Below the pieces are notes generated by a model, which made no database searches, was not told where the DNA came from, and saw only the letters and a list, made by a program, of their open reading frames with translations. From NCBI GenBank assembly GCA_905221605.1, contig CAJNDS010000125.1, positions 796,696-860,695 of the forward strand: a DNA stretch of 64,000 bases, read 5' to 3'. The translations under genes and the position numbers were made by a program. The stretch's first letter is position 1, and each line of letters begins with the position of its first letter. The DNA is from Symbiodinium natans. Its lineage: Eukaryota; Sar; Dinophyceae; Suessiales; Symbiodiniaceae. Shown piece after piece: positions 1-9,455 of this stretch.

Positions 1-371
1 AACTCTGGAATTTTACAGCGGGCTTCTGGAGATTTTAGGGTTTGGAAGAAGAGTACGCGACTCAGCGGCGTGCATTGGGGTAATGTGCTTCTCCGTCTTG
101 GTACCCCTCAAAGCGGAAGCAACGCCAAACGCTACGCCCAGACCGCCCTAAACCCAAAACCCTCAATAAAAGCCCTAAGCCCTAAACCCTGAATCATAGG
201 TTCTCGCAGCGTCCCCCACCTAAACCCTAAACCGTAAACCCTATACCCTAAGCCCCAAACCCTAAACCCTAAGCCCGAAACCCTAAACCCTAAACCCTGA
301 ACCCTGAACCCTGAACCCTGAACCTAAACCCTAGCCCTAAACCCTAAACCCTGCAAGGTATCCCAACTTAG
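1..371. other. Non-coding start of window with degenerate CCCTAAA array
   Basis: The first 150 bases or so are unique sequence with no convincing reading frame. From about 185 to 350 they give way to a degenerate CCCTAAA/CCCTGAA array on the + strand. No gene is recognised. Confidence 0.6.
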
Positions 372-373
372 AG

Positions 374-438
374 ACGGCGGAGGAGGTCGCCCAGAGGGTG
401 AATGGCTTCATGGTCTACCATCCCGACGACAAGACAAG
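374..438 (+). CDS. Exon-like island, unidentified protein
   Basis: A stop-free stretch follows an AG (370-373) and ends directly before a GT at 439. It reads EEVAQRVNGFMVYHPDDKT in the central part, which looks like globular protein rather than translated repeat. It is preceded by CCCTAAA repeats and followed by a TTTAGGG array, the same setting as the verified exons further on. The family is not recognised. It may belong to the same + strand gene as the islands up to 17.7 kb, but the exons cannot be joined with confidence. Confidence 0.4.
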
Positions 439-452
439 GTGCCAACTGCAAG

Positions 453-566
453 GGGTTTAGGGTTTAGGGTTTAGGGTTTAGGGTTTAGGGTTTAGGGTTT
501 AAGGTTTAGGGTTTAGGGTTTAGGGTTTAGGGTTTAGGGTTTAGGGTTTAGGGTTTAGGGTTTGGG
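453..566 (+). repeat. TTTAGGG telomere-type array
   Basis: About 16 near-perfect TTTAGGG units in head-to-tail order, interstitial because unique sequence resumes on both sides. It immediately follows the exon-like island at 374-438. Confidence 0.95.
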
Positions 567-847
567 GCCTCTTGTAGTGTGCAGGGGTTGATTTGGGGGC
601 TTGCCGTCTACCTTCTACAGTTTCAAGGGCTTCGGAAGAATCTGGCACCCTTAAACCCTAACTCCCAAACCCTGAACCCTAAATCAAGGGTCGATGGTGT
701 TTCTAAGGCGCATGTTTGCTTGAACACAAATCGGTCACACATGGTCACATGGCGCGTAGTAGTTCGCATTGAGCGATGACCTCGATGAAGACAGTTGTTC
801 TGAGACACTTCGTTCTGAGTAACTTCCTAGACTGTCAAAAGGCCTAA

Positions 848-925
848 ACCTTAAACCCTGAACCCTAAACCCTAAACCCTAAACCCTAAACCCTAAACCC
901 TAAACCCTAAACCCTAAACCCTAAG
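848..925 (-). repeat. CCCTAAA telomere-type array
   Basis: About 11 CCCTAAA units (TTTAGGG on the minus strand). The array ends about 20 bases before the exon-like island at 948. Confidence 0.95.
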
Positions 926-947
926 CCTCAATCTCTCTGTAGCCCAG

Positions 948-1015
948 GCCGGTTCGAGCGAAGGTGGCAAAGCACGCCAGGATGTTCAACCAGTTTTGCA
1001 CGGACGCCTGCCCTG
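948..1015 (+). CDS. Exon-like island, unidentified protein
   Basis: It starts after a CAG acceptor and ends before a GT. One frame reads PVRAKVAKHARMFNQFCTD, basic and cysteine-containing; a second frame is also open, so the frame is uncertain. CCCTAAA repeats lie upstream and TTTAGGG repeats downstream. The family is not recognised. Confidence 0.3.
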
Positions 1016-1225
1016 GTCATCCTCAACCCTCAACACGAAGAGTTGGGGTTTGGGGTTTAGGGTTTAGGGTTTAGGGTTTAGGGTTTAGGGTTTAGGGGTT
1101 AGGGTTTAGGGTTTAGGCTTTAGGGTTTAGGGTTTGGGGTTTAGGGCCTAGGCCTCACAAGCAAAAAGCTCTGGGGGTTTCACCGCAGGATTCAGGGGTA
1201 TGAGAAGTGTAGTGTTCAGCTTCCC

Positions 1226-1341
1226 CTAAACCCTAAACCCTAAACCCTGAACCCTGAACCCTGAACCCTGAACCCTGAACCCTGAACCCTGAACCCTGAA
1301 CCCTGAACCCTGAACCCTGAACCCTGAACCCTGAACCCTGA
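1226..1341 (-). repeat. CCCTAAA array passing into a homogeneous CCCTGAA block
   Basis: A few CCCTAAA units are followed by about 14 consecutive CCCTGAA units (TTCAGGG variant). A run of one variant suggests local amplification after the repeat was laid down. Confidence 0.92.
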
Positions 1342-1567
1342 AAACTAAACCTGGTGTTCAGGACTTGGGGTTAAATTGGGGTTTTGTCTGTTGGGGTCCG
1401 CCTTTGGCCCAAAGGGCAAGCAAACAGAGGGTTTAGGGTTTAGGGTTTAGGTGTAGGGTTTAGGGTTTAGGGCTTGGTGTTCACGGCACACACACTTTGC
1501 AACCTCAAAACCTGCACCCTCACCCTAATCCCTGAACCCTCTCTTATTTCGATCCCCCCCCCCCCCC

Positions 1568-1764
1568 CCCCCGATGCCAGCATCTTTGAGAACACCACTG
1601 GTGATGTTCCCTTCCCTTTAGCAGAAGATGCGTCGTCCAATGAGTCTGAGGACGCAACTTGTCAGAGGGCGAGGATGTTGAGGTCCAAGAGCCACACTCA
1701 CCAGATTATCAGGAAAAGCACAGCGACGATGATGATGACAAGCCTGACGGTGGTTCTTCGTCTT

Positions 1765-1765
<1 letters not shown>
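1568..1765 (+). CDS. Acidic exon-like island between poly-C tracts
   Basis: About 200 bases of unique sequence between two long poly-C tracts (about 1554-1572 and 1766-1798). Two frames are open. One is strongly acidic and contains HSDDDDDKPDGGSSSYP running into the proline codons of the poly-C tract. No domain is recognised. It could be a coding exon or a fragment of one. Confidence 0.2.
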
Positions 1766-1798
<33 letters not shown>

Positions 1799-1929
1799 TG
1801 AGGTGCCTGATTCTGAAACCCTAAACCCTAAACCTTAAAGCCCCAAACCCTGGAATTGTTTCGTAAGACTGCGTGTCGCAGCAGTAGGTGTGTTTTTTGT
1901 TCGCCCAGTTTGCTTGTAGAGACCCTAAA

Positions 1930-1932
<3 letters not shown>

Positions 1933-1965
<33 letters not shown>
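1933..1965. repeat. TA dinucleotide microsatellite
   Basis: Uninterrupted TA repeat of about 33 bases at the left edge of the inverted-repeat-bounded block. Confidence 0.95.
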
Positions 1966-1967
<2 letters not shown>

Positions 1968-2039
1968 TCACCCCCCCCCTACGACAGACCCTGGAATTGC
2001 ATTTCCAGTCTGTCCAGGAAGGGGGCGGAAGACCAACAC

Positions 2040-3030
2040 TCCAAAATTCCTCGAGTTTCCAAAAATCCAAAAACCCAAAAAACCCAACCCAAGTTTCGGA
2101 TTTTTGGAAACTCGAGCGGGAGCCTCAAAATCCAAAAACCGAGCAAATTCCTCGAGTTTCCAAAATTCCAAAAATCCAAAAATTCCAACCCAAGTTTCGG
2201 ATTTTTGGAAACTCGAGCGGGAGCGTCAAAATCCAAAAATCGAGCAAATTCCTCGACTTTCCAAAAATCCAAAAATCCAAAAATTCCAACCCAAGTTTCG
2301 GATTTTTGGAAACTCGAGCGGGAGCCTCAAAATCCAAAAATCGAGCAAATTCCTCGAGTTTCCAAAATTCCAAAAATCCAAAAATTCCAACCCAGGTTTC
2401 GGATTTTTGGAAACTCGAGCGTGAGCGTCAAAATCCAAAAATCGAGCAAATTCCTCGAGTTTCCAAAATTCCAAACCTTGGGGTGATTTTTTTGGATTTT
2501 TGGAATTTTGGAAACTCGAGGAATTTGCTCGGTTTTTGGATTTGGAGGCTCCCGCTCGAGTTTCCAAAATTCCAAAAATCCAAAAACTCCAACCCAAGTT
2601 TAGGATTTTTGGAAACTCGAGCGGGAGCGTCAAAATCCAAAAATCGAGCAAATTCCTCGAGTTTCCAAAATTCCAAACCTTGGGGTGATTTTTTTGGATT
2701 TTTGGAATTTTGGAAACTCGAGGAATTTGCTCGATTTTTGGATTTTGAGGCTCCCGCTCGAGTTTCCAAAATTCCAAAAATCCAAAAACTCCAACCCAAG
2801 TTTAGGATTTTTGGAAACTCGAACGGGAGCGTCAAAATCCAAAAATCGAGCAAATTCCTCGAGTTTCCAAAATTCCAAACCTTGGGGTGGTTTTTTTTGG
2901 ATTTTTGGAATTTTGGAAACTCGAGGAATTTGCTCGATTTTTGGATTTTGAGGCTCCCGTTCGAGTTTCCAAAAATCCAAACCTTTGGGGTGGGTTTTTG
3001 GATTTTTGGAATTTTGGAAACTGGAGTTTG
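2040..3030. repeat. XhoI-site-rich satellite with inverted units
   Basis: Units of about 100 bases built from TTCCAAAATTCCAAAAATCC, an AACTCGAG core, and GAGCAAATTCCTCGAG. The first four or so units run in one orientation with a period near 101 bases; after about 2490 units alternate in orientation, giving strong dyad symmetry. The units lack stop codons in most frames, so long open frames (up to 405 codons) appear on both strands. These are repetitive, overlap each other and are not genes. Confidence 0.9.
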
Positions 3031-3049
3031 GATAAGATTTTTTCAGGGG

Positions 3050-4200
3050 TTCTTATATGATTCCTTATTATGATTTAGGCTGCCTATTCAATTTTATAAT
3101 ACTCCTGTTCACTTTAATGGGTGTCCTTATTTAATGAATAAGATTCCTAATCATTTTACCAGCATTCAAAGTGATTTTCAATAGGGTTCCTGTATTTGTT
3201 TAATGAGGTTCGTATTGAATTTTAAAGGATGCCTATTAAAGGGCTTTAATTTGAATACGATTCTTAGTCATTTTAATAGCATTCTTATTCCTAGTTAGTT
3301 TTAATAAAAGTTTTAATAAGCTAGCCTAAGAATTTTAATAAGCATCATAACAAGCTTTAAACATATTCCTATTAATGTCAATAGGCTTCTTGTTCATTTT
3401 CATAAGATGCCGTACAATTTCTGATTGGATTCCGTCTGCTTTGACAAGCTTCCTATTCATGTAAAAAGGTTTCTTCATTTTAGCAGGGTTTCTCATTCAT
3501 GTTGACAGGATTCCTAATAATGTTCATAGGATTCCTACTAGATTCCACAGTGCTCCGATTATGCTTTTAAATCCTGTTCCCTATTCATTTCACTTGGACT
3601 CGAAGTAATGTTATTGTAACTCTTATTAAATTTGTTAGCAATCCTATTTATTAAAAGTTTTAATAGGGTTCACCATAGTTCTAACAGTACGACTCTTCTT
3701 GTTTCAAGTTTTAATGCGTCCACGTTACTTTTTTATAGAATTTTATTGGCTGCTCTTAATCTTTTAATAGGATTCATCTTCATGTTAAACGGATTCCTGT
3801 TACTCTTAAACGAAATCATAGATTCTTTTGTAGGGTTCCTATTAATTTTAATAGCATTCCTATGAATTCAAAAGGGTTCCTATTCATTTCAATGGCCTTC
3901 CTATGATTCCTCTGAATTTAGGACTCCAAGAAAATTTAATAGGAGCCCTGTTAATTTAATAAGCTTCTACGTATTTCAACCAGGTTCTTATTGATTGTAC
4001 TAGGATTCTTACTAAGTTTTCACAAAAGACTCGTCTCAATTTCAATAGGGTTCTCATTCATTTTATTGGGTTTCCTATTGATTTAAATGGGGTTCCTATT
4101 GAACTCATAACCCTATGAATCCTATTAAATTTAATAGGAACCCAAGTAAAACTAACAGCAATCTTATTGAAATTAATAGCAATCCACGATTTCCAGCAAA
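3050..4200. repeat. AT-rich degenerate tandem repeat, about 20-25 bases
   Basis: About 1.1 kb of diverged copies of a motif close to TTTTAATAGGATTCCTATTC, much richer in A and T than the surrounding DNA and without telomeric repeats. Copies vary and sometimes appear inverted. An open frame of 77 codons at 3632-3865 is hydrophobic only because the repeat is T-rich and is not called as a gene. Confidence 0.75.
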
Positions 4201-4436
4201 TTGTTCAGGTCACTTCTGCTTGAGCACTCGCTCGAGCAATTGCTGAGTGGATCAAATTATGTGAATTAAGCTTTTTGGAATCAACGAAGTTAACGAAAGT
4301 GTTTGAAATCAATTACGGTAGACAAATCTGTGAAGTTGAGTAAATATTTAATGAATTAGTAAAACCCTACCATGACCAAACTGGCAGGCCGATCTGTCGG
4401 ACTTCAGGGAAGAGCATATGGAGACTTTTTTTTTGG

Positions 4437-4700
4437 GGGGGGGGAGGTACCATATATAGATATACACACATATATATATATATGTATATATCTATTGTTT
4501 GTGAACGTGTCTGGCTGCTGTGTGCAGCTATGCTGTCCGTAGCCTTTTTTTCGCTTCCGGGGTCTGTCGTAGGGGGGGGTGAGCATATATATATATATAC
4601 ATATTGTCCTTACTTATTTATAGATAATATATATATGTATATATATATGTATATATATATGTGTACATATTTGTATGTATATGTATGTATGCATACTACA
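4437..4700. repeat. TA/CA microsatellites and poly-G tracts
   Basis: Alternating purine-pyrimidine tracts (about 4451-4495, 4585-4602, 4626-4690) with poly-T/poly-G runs between them, at the right edge of the inverted-repeat-bounded block. Confidence 0.85.
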
Positions 4701-4768
4701 GACATCAGTAGATTAATACCTCAAGAAAAGGGCGGCAGTGCAATCCCCAAACACCCGCACTCCCTGCG

Positions 4769-4828
4769 AAGCGCGCTCGCCCTGAGGATGTCTATGTTGG
4801 CGAGGCCCGCGCCTCCTTTGAAGCAAGG
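4769..4828 (+). CDS. Exon-like island, unidentified protein
   Basis: Stop-free frame reading KRARPEDVYVGEARASFEAR and ending exactly where a TTTAGGG array supplies a GT. The acceptor is unclear (no AG immediately upstream in a good position). Likely a true exon of the unidentified + strand gene; the family is not recognised. Confidence 0.4.
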
Positions 4829-4923
4829 GTTTAGGGTTTAGGGTTTAGGGTTTAGGGCTTAGGGTTTAGGGTTTAGGGTTTAGGGTTTAGGGTTCAGGGT
4901 TTAGGGTTTAGGGTTAAGGGTTT
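4826..4923 (+). repeat. TTTAGGG telomere-type array
   Basis: About 14 units with a few variants (TTCAGGG, TTAAGGG), abutting the end of the exon-like island at 4769-4828. Confidence 0.93.
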
Positions 4924-5094
4924 GGGACCCTAAACTCCAATTCTAAACTCCAAGCTCTGAACCCGGCCGGGATCCCAGAACAGCCACCAAACCCCCCCCC
5001 CCACACCCCGCGCCCCCCAGAACCACACCCCCCCTCCCCCCCTTGGGCACAGCTCTGCACGGAGGGGAGGCCCTGACCTAAAACCCATATAAAC

Positions 5095-5208
5095 TATCCC
5101 AAAGGGTCCTAAGTACCTACATAGTCGAAAGTAGGGTTTCTATAATAGGAATAACTCTTATGGTTTGGGTAAATGTCCCTCATATAGGTACTTGGGACCC
5201 TTTGGGTA
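5095..5208. mobile_element. MITE family B, intact copy
   Basis: 110 bases (5097-5206) with terminal inverted repeats starting TCCCAAAGGGTCCTAAGTAC, flanked by TA on both sides, as expected for a 2-base TA target duplication. A second copy at 13870-13999 carries a telomeric array in its middle. Confidence 0.75.
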
Positions 5209-5507
5209 TGATTTGCTCAAGAACCCAACCCGCCCCCCGCCCCCCTCTCCCCTTTAAAAAAAAATCTATCTAAGGGCAATTTTGGGGGTTATGATTTTCT
5301 ATATTGGGGGGGGGGGGGGGCTGGGAAGATCCAAATGTGTAGATCCCCTTAAGGGTTCCTAAGAATGACCAAATGGTATCAGGGTACTATTTAGGTGCTC
5401 TACCTTTTTTTGGATCCTTAAACCCGAAACCCTAAACCCTGAACCCTATACAGTAGTAACAGGGTGTGATAGTAGTAAAAGCCCTGCAACTCTGACCCAA
5501 GGCTGCT

Positions 5508-5643
5508 AGGGTTTAGGGTTTAGGGTTTAGGGTTTAGGGCTTAGGGCTTAGGGTTTAGGGTTTAGGGTTTAGGGTTTAGGGTTTAGGGTTTAGGGTTTAG
5601 GGTTTAGGGTTTAGGGTTTAGGGTTTAGGGTTTAGGGTTTAGG
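5508..5643 (+). repeat. TTTAGGG telomere-type array
   Basis: About 19 nearly perfect units; two TTAAGGG-like or GCTTAGGG variants near the start. Confidence 0.95.
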
Positions 5644-5644
5644 C

Positions 5645-6109
5645 TAGCTTGGCTTCTGATCCCAGGACCCAGACAGGGCCCCTTCAGTCTTACGTTAGGG
5701 TTAGGGCGTTTGCATGGAGTGGTGGCATGGACTGGTTTCGTGACTCTCTGCATGACAGAGCAAAAATCTTCCCAGAGTGTCGTTGTTGGCCCCGTGCCCT
5801 CCAGTGCGGAGCTTCAAGCCCTGAATCCGAGACCACAGCAAGGCAATGCTGCTCACCTTGATCTTGATCATCTCCGCTGTGTGTGTGTGGCAGTGCCTTG
5901 CCAAGTCAACGAACGACGCACCTTTTTCGTCCGAAGGGATCTATGAGCGACCGCATCTTCAGCCGTTCAACCGACGCAGTGCCAGCATATCAATGTCTTC
6001 ATCACCAAAGCTCCATTCCGTGACATTCCGTGACTTGGGGCGAGCCGTTACGCCACCTGCTGTTCGTGTCCACAGATTTGCAGGTGTTCCAGAAGCTGGA
6101 GAAACTCTA
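5645..6109 (+). CDS. Unique segment with a signal-peptide-like frame
   Basis: About 460 bases without telomeric repeats. The frame opening with ATG at 5846 begins MLLTLILIISAVCVWQCLAK, which looks like a signal peptide or membrane anchor, followed by a Ser- and Arg-rich stretch; it runs into CCCTAAA repeats where the reading frame has no meaning. Two other frames are open over parts of the segment. It may be a first exon of a secreted or membrane protein. No homology is recognised. Confidence 0.3.
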
Positions 6110-6148
6110 AACCCTAAACCCTAATCCCTACACCAAAGCTGCTGGCAG

Positions 6149-6240
6149 TGGCAGGGCTTGGTACGTTTCCGTGAAAGCCACGGGCCGGACAGCGTTTATT
6201 CAAATTTGGCCCCATGAAGCCCCCTTCCTTTACGGCCCTA
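6149..6240 (+). CDS. Exon-like island, frame uncertain
   Basis: It begins after a GGCAG acceptor. One frame contains GRAWYVSVKATGRTAFIQIW; another contains WQGLVRFRESHGPDSVYSNL. Both look protein-like, so the call is only that this is probably coding. CCCTAAA repeats lie just upstream and TTTAGGG repeats follow. Confidence 0.3.
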
Positions 6241-6503
6241 TAAGTTTGGGGTTCTGTGTGCACCGTTTAGGGCTTTAACTCTAGAAGCCTCTTACACCAA
6301 CACCAAAGGATAGGATTTCGGGTTTAGGGTTTAGGGCTTAGGGTGTCTTCCAGGTTGACTCTGGGATCTGGGTTGCGTTGGTCTTTGGGTCAAGTTGGAT
6401 GAGGGTTCAGGGAGGGGTTCACACCCAACACTTCTCCAAGCCCCTTCATTGCGGAGCAGCACCCCATGTCATAGTTGAGGGTTTAAGGGGTTAGGGTTAT
6501 TGT

Positions 6504-6608
6504 TGCCCTAAACCCTAAACCCTAAACCCTAAACCCTAAACCCTCAACCCTCAACCCTCAACCCTAAACCCTAAACCCTAAACCCTAAACCCTAAACCCT
6601 AAACCCTT
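6504..6608 (-). repeat. CCCTAAA telomere-type array
   Basis: About 15 units, including three CCCTCAA variants in a row. Confidence 0.94.
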
Positions 6609-6609
6609 C

Positions 6610-7206
6610 AATGTACGGAATAGTCCTTTATCCCTGACTTTTCAAGGAATTCTGGGCATGGCCTTGCGCCGATCAGAGCCCGAATGTAAGAATCCGAAGC
6701 CCCCGCCCCCAACAGCCCTATGCATGTAGAGTTTTCGGGTTTATGGTTTAGGGTTTGGGGTTTGAGGTTTGGGGTTTGAGGTTTTTGGGTTTTTGGGATT
6801 CAGGGTTTAGGGTTTTAGGGTTGAGGGTTTTGGCGTTTAGGGTTTGGGGAACTGTTTGCTGGGGTTCATGGTTCTGGGTCTACCTAACTAAGCTACTTCC
6901 CCCGCCTCCCCTCCCCCGTCAGAACCCTAAACCCTAAACACCCTAAGCTCCACCTCCCCTAAACCCTAAACCCTAAACCCTCCAAATACACCCTGGACCC
7001 CCTGTAACAAGCCGGTAACCTCTGTAAACCACATATAAACCCCATAAACCCCAACAAACCCCCCCCCCCCCCCAAACCCTATAAACCCCGAAAACCCCCT
7101 AAACCCCAAAACGCTCCACATGCACGGGGGAAAGTCCCTTGAGCTAAGCCCTAAACCCTAAACCCTAAACCCTGAACCCTGAACCCTAAACCCTAAACCC
7201 TAAGAG
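6610..7206. other. Telomeric repeats, poly-C and short unique pieces
   Basis: No gene is supported here. It holds degenerate TTTAGGG repeats (about 6735-6850), CCCTAAA repeats (about 6915-6980 and 7147-7203) and CCCCAAA/AACCCC-rich sequence. An open frame at 6755-6937 is translated repeat. Confidence 0.6.
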
Positions 7207-7283
7207 GTCCCTTTCGACTGGAACGCCTCGGCCGTGTACAGACTTTTGGCAGAGGCGCGGACAAGAACCTGGGGGTCCATTAG
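7207..7283 (+). CDS. Exon-like island, unidentified protein
   Basis: It starts after an AG that directly follows CCCTAAA repeats and reads VPFDWNASAVYRLLAEARTR. A GC follows at the end (possible GC donor) and a TTTAGGG array starts within 15 bases. The composition is that of a soluble protein; the family is not recognised. Confidence 0.4.
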
Positions 7284-7826
7284 GGCTTTGAGCGGTTTAG
7301 GGTTTAGGTTTAGGGTTTAGGGTTTAGGGTTTAGGGTTTAGGGTTTAGGGTTTAGGGTTTAGGGTTTAGCGCTTGGGGGGTTTAGGCTCTAGGGTCTGGG
7401 GTGTGGGGTTTAAGGCTTGAGGGATTGAGGGCTTCAGGGCTTTAGTATTTGAATCTTCGTGGTTTCGGGGTTTGCCTTTTCAGGGGTTTAGGGTTGAGGG
7501 CCTCAAAGATTTTTGGGCTTTGCGGCCTTAGGACTCAGGCGGGCATAGGCTTTGATTAGGGTTTATGGTTTAGGGTTTATGCATTGCCTTGAATCATTGA
7601 ATATGCTGAAACATAGACCCCTAGAAGAACTTGTTGGAAGTTGAAGCTCGCGGAACTAGGGGCGCGATGGCCTTTGGGGTTCTGTGGGGGTTTAGGGTTT
7701 AGGGTTTAGGGTTTAGGGTTTAGGGTTTAGGGTTTAGGGTTTAGGCTCCTAACCCGGGCAGTAAACCCTAAACCCCAGGCAAGCTCTCAGCTGCAGCCCC
7801 CCCCCCCCTACCACCAGACTTCGCAG

Positions 7827-7871
7827 GCAGGCATAGAGCGGGGTGCAGTGCTCCTCGGAGAAGACGCCAGG
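7827..7871 (+). CDS. Short exon-like island
   Basis: Bounded by CGCAG upstream and GT downstream, 45 bases in phase 0, reading AGIERGAVLLGEDAR. The downstream CCCTAAA array starts 100 bases later. Not recognised. Confidence 0.35.
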
Positions 7872-8258
7872 GTTCAGGTTTGGTGCTTTTGAATCGAGGG
7901 CTTCTTTCAAGCGTCGTAAGCCCCAAGCCCTATACCCCAAACCCGAAACCCAAAACACCAAATAGACGCTAAACCCTAAACCCTAAACCCTAAACCCTAA
8001 ACCCTAAACCCTAAACCCTACATTGCGGTTCCTCCTGCACAGGGATGCAGGAGCGCCGTAGACAGCCTGTATTTGAACCCTGGATTTGGTGAACCCTAGG
8101 CCCTCAGGCTTCTGGTTTCGGGCAAGCCCACATACCCTAAACCCTAAACCCTAAACCCTAAACCCTAAACCCTACAGCTTTCACAAAGCCTACAAGCCTT
8201 ATAGAGGCCCTGTAGACCCTCAAGACCCTAAACCCCGTCAGCCCAATCCCTATACTGA

Positions 8259-8356
8259 GTGGTTCTCAGTAGGGAATGAGGGAATGAGGCACCCAATTTC
8301 ATGGAAATGCAGGGAGATCTAAGGCGCCTCATTCCCTCATTCCCTACTAAGAACCA
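8259..8356. mobile_element. MITE family G
   Basis: Inverted ends beginning TGGTTCTCAGTAGGGAATGA and closing with the reverse complement (TCATTCCCTACTAAGAACCA). Partial copies of the right end lie at 8424-8445 and 8510-8535, and a related element at 57558-57632. Confidence 0.7.
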
Positions 8357-8760
8357 GTGTCGACAAAGCCCGTTTAGGGTTTAGGGTTTAGGGTTTAGGG
8401 TTTAGGGTTTAGGGTTTAGGGCTACTAAGAACCAGTGTCGACAAAGACCTACCCCACCAAGGGTTTAGGGTTTAGGGCTTGGGGGGATGTAAGGTGCCAG
8501 ATTCCCACATTTCCTACTAAGAACCAGTATGTATAGGGCTTCATGAACACCCGCTTCAGATACTTCCAGCCGTCACCCAGGGCACCTACAGTTTAGGGCC
8601 AGGGTTTGGGGTTTAGGGTGGGTTTTCAAATTGTATAGGGTTTGGGACTCATTTTTGTTGACCCCCTTGGAGTTTCTGTTTCGTTAGCTCGCGACACCTG
8701 CTGGTTTGGGTTTCTTGCTATCCCTTGCCGCCTTTGTGTCTTTGAGTTGGGTTGAAATGT

Positions 8761-8911
8761 TGCCCCTTATACCAACAGAAACCCTAAACCCTAAACCCTA
8801 AACCCTAAACCCTAAACCCTAAACCCTAAACCCTAAACCCAGTCCTTCATCGGTGTAATCCCTATTAAAGACTGTTCGTACAAGGGGGAACATCCCGACT
8901 TACCAGCCCTT
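8761..8911. mobile_element. MITE family D copy split by a CCCTAAA array
   Basis: The left end CCCCTTATACCAACAG and right part AGTCCTTCATCG...ACTGTTCGTACAAGGGGGAAC match uninterrupted siblings at 10057-10155, 12727-12835, 18385-18486 and 60858-60943, but about 60 bases of CCCTAAA repeat sit between them. The dinucleotide AG is present on both sides of the array. Confidence 0.7.
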
Positions 8912-9274
8912 AAGACCCTAAAACGACCAAAGCCTGGCTTCAAGTTGACATGAATGGTTTAGGGTTTAGTGTTTAGGGTTTAGGGATAATTAAGCCTGAT
9001 TAAGGTTATTTCAGGGGCGGGGGGGGGAATCTAGCAGGGGTGGTATAGAGGGGGGTAGTACGGGAACTCATGATAGGAGCCATCTCCAAATTCGGCTTGA
9101 ACACATGGAGTGTATGAACCGCTGAGGCATCATAAAGTTTAGGCTTGAGAGTCAACCCTAAACCCCGAACCCTTTCCACCTTTAAAAACCCGCAGCCCTT
9201 TGAACCCTGAGGCTTTATAGGGTTTAGGGTTTATGGTTTAGGGTTTAGGGTTTAGGGTTTAGGGCTACTAGAGC

Positions 9275-9335
9275 TTGGGGCCCTCAAACCGTTCCCAAGG
9301 CACTCGGTGAAACTGCTCTCCCTCCGGCCGGGTCG
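9275..9335 (+). CDS. Exon-like island, weak
   Basis: Open frame reading LGALKPFPRHSVKLLSLRPG and ending before a GT (GTAGGCGCG). No clear acceptor. Flanked by TTTAGGG arrays on both sides. Not recognised. Confidence 0.22.
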
Positions 9336-9362
9336 CTCCACAGTAGGCGCGACAATGCAGTT

Positions 9363-9455
9363 CAGGGTTTAGGGTTTAGGGTTTAGGGTTTAGGGTTCAG
9401 GGTTCAGGGTTCAGGGTTCAGGGTTCAGGGTTCAGGGTTTAGGGTTTAGGGTTTA
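9363..9455 (+). repeat. TTTAGGG/TTCAGGG array
   Basis: TTTAGGG units with a central block of about six TTCAGGG units. Confidence 0.93.

Larger units (their letters stand above)
1933..4600. mobile_element. Block of about 2.7 kb bounded by inverted repeats
   Basis: The left end (about 1959-1995) is a TA microsatellite followed by TCACCCCCCCCCTACGACAG and ACCC; the right end (about 4556-4590) is its reverse complement, again running into an AT microsatellite. The match covers roughly 35 bases with two or three differences. The interior is unlike the rest of the window: an XhoI-site-rich satellite (2040-3030) and an AT-rich degenerate repeat (3050-4200), with almost no telomeric repeats. No transposase is visible, so if it is a transposon it is non-autonomous. 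A chance pairing of two similar low-complexity junctions is possible but less likely given the shared non-repetitive core CTACGACAGACCC. Confidence 0.5.
7872..9270. other. Arrays and MITEs, no gene supported
   Basis: CCCTAAA arrays at about 7971-8022, 8137-8175 and 8779-8840; TTTAGGG arrays at 8370-8420 and 9217-9268; family G elements at 8259-8356 with partial copies at 8424-8445 and 8510-8535; an interrupted family D element at 8761-8911. Short unique pieces show no confident frame. Confidence 0.6.

Noticed and set aside
1-1340. True chromosome end
   Set aside because: Arrays are short, interrupted, in both orientations and spread over the whole window, so they are interstitial.
1856-3073. 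Open frame of 405 codons and about ten overlapping frames on both strands
   Set aside because: They lie in the stop-poor satellite and TA microsatellite, are internally repetitive and mutually overlapping; the length comes from the repeat, not from a gene.
6755-6937. 60-codon frame rich in G, F, R, V and L
   Set aside because: Translation of degenerate TTTAGGG repeats; the same pattern recurs at 48249, 45417, 42651 and 56601.
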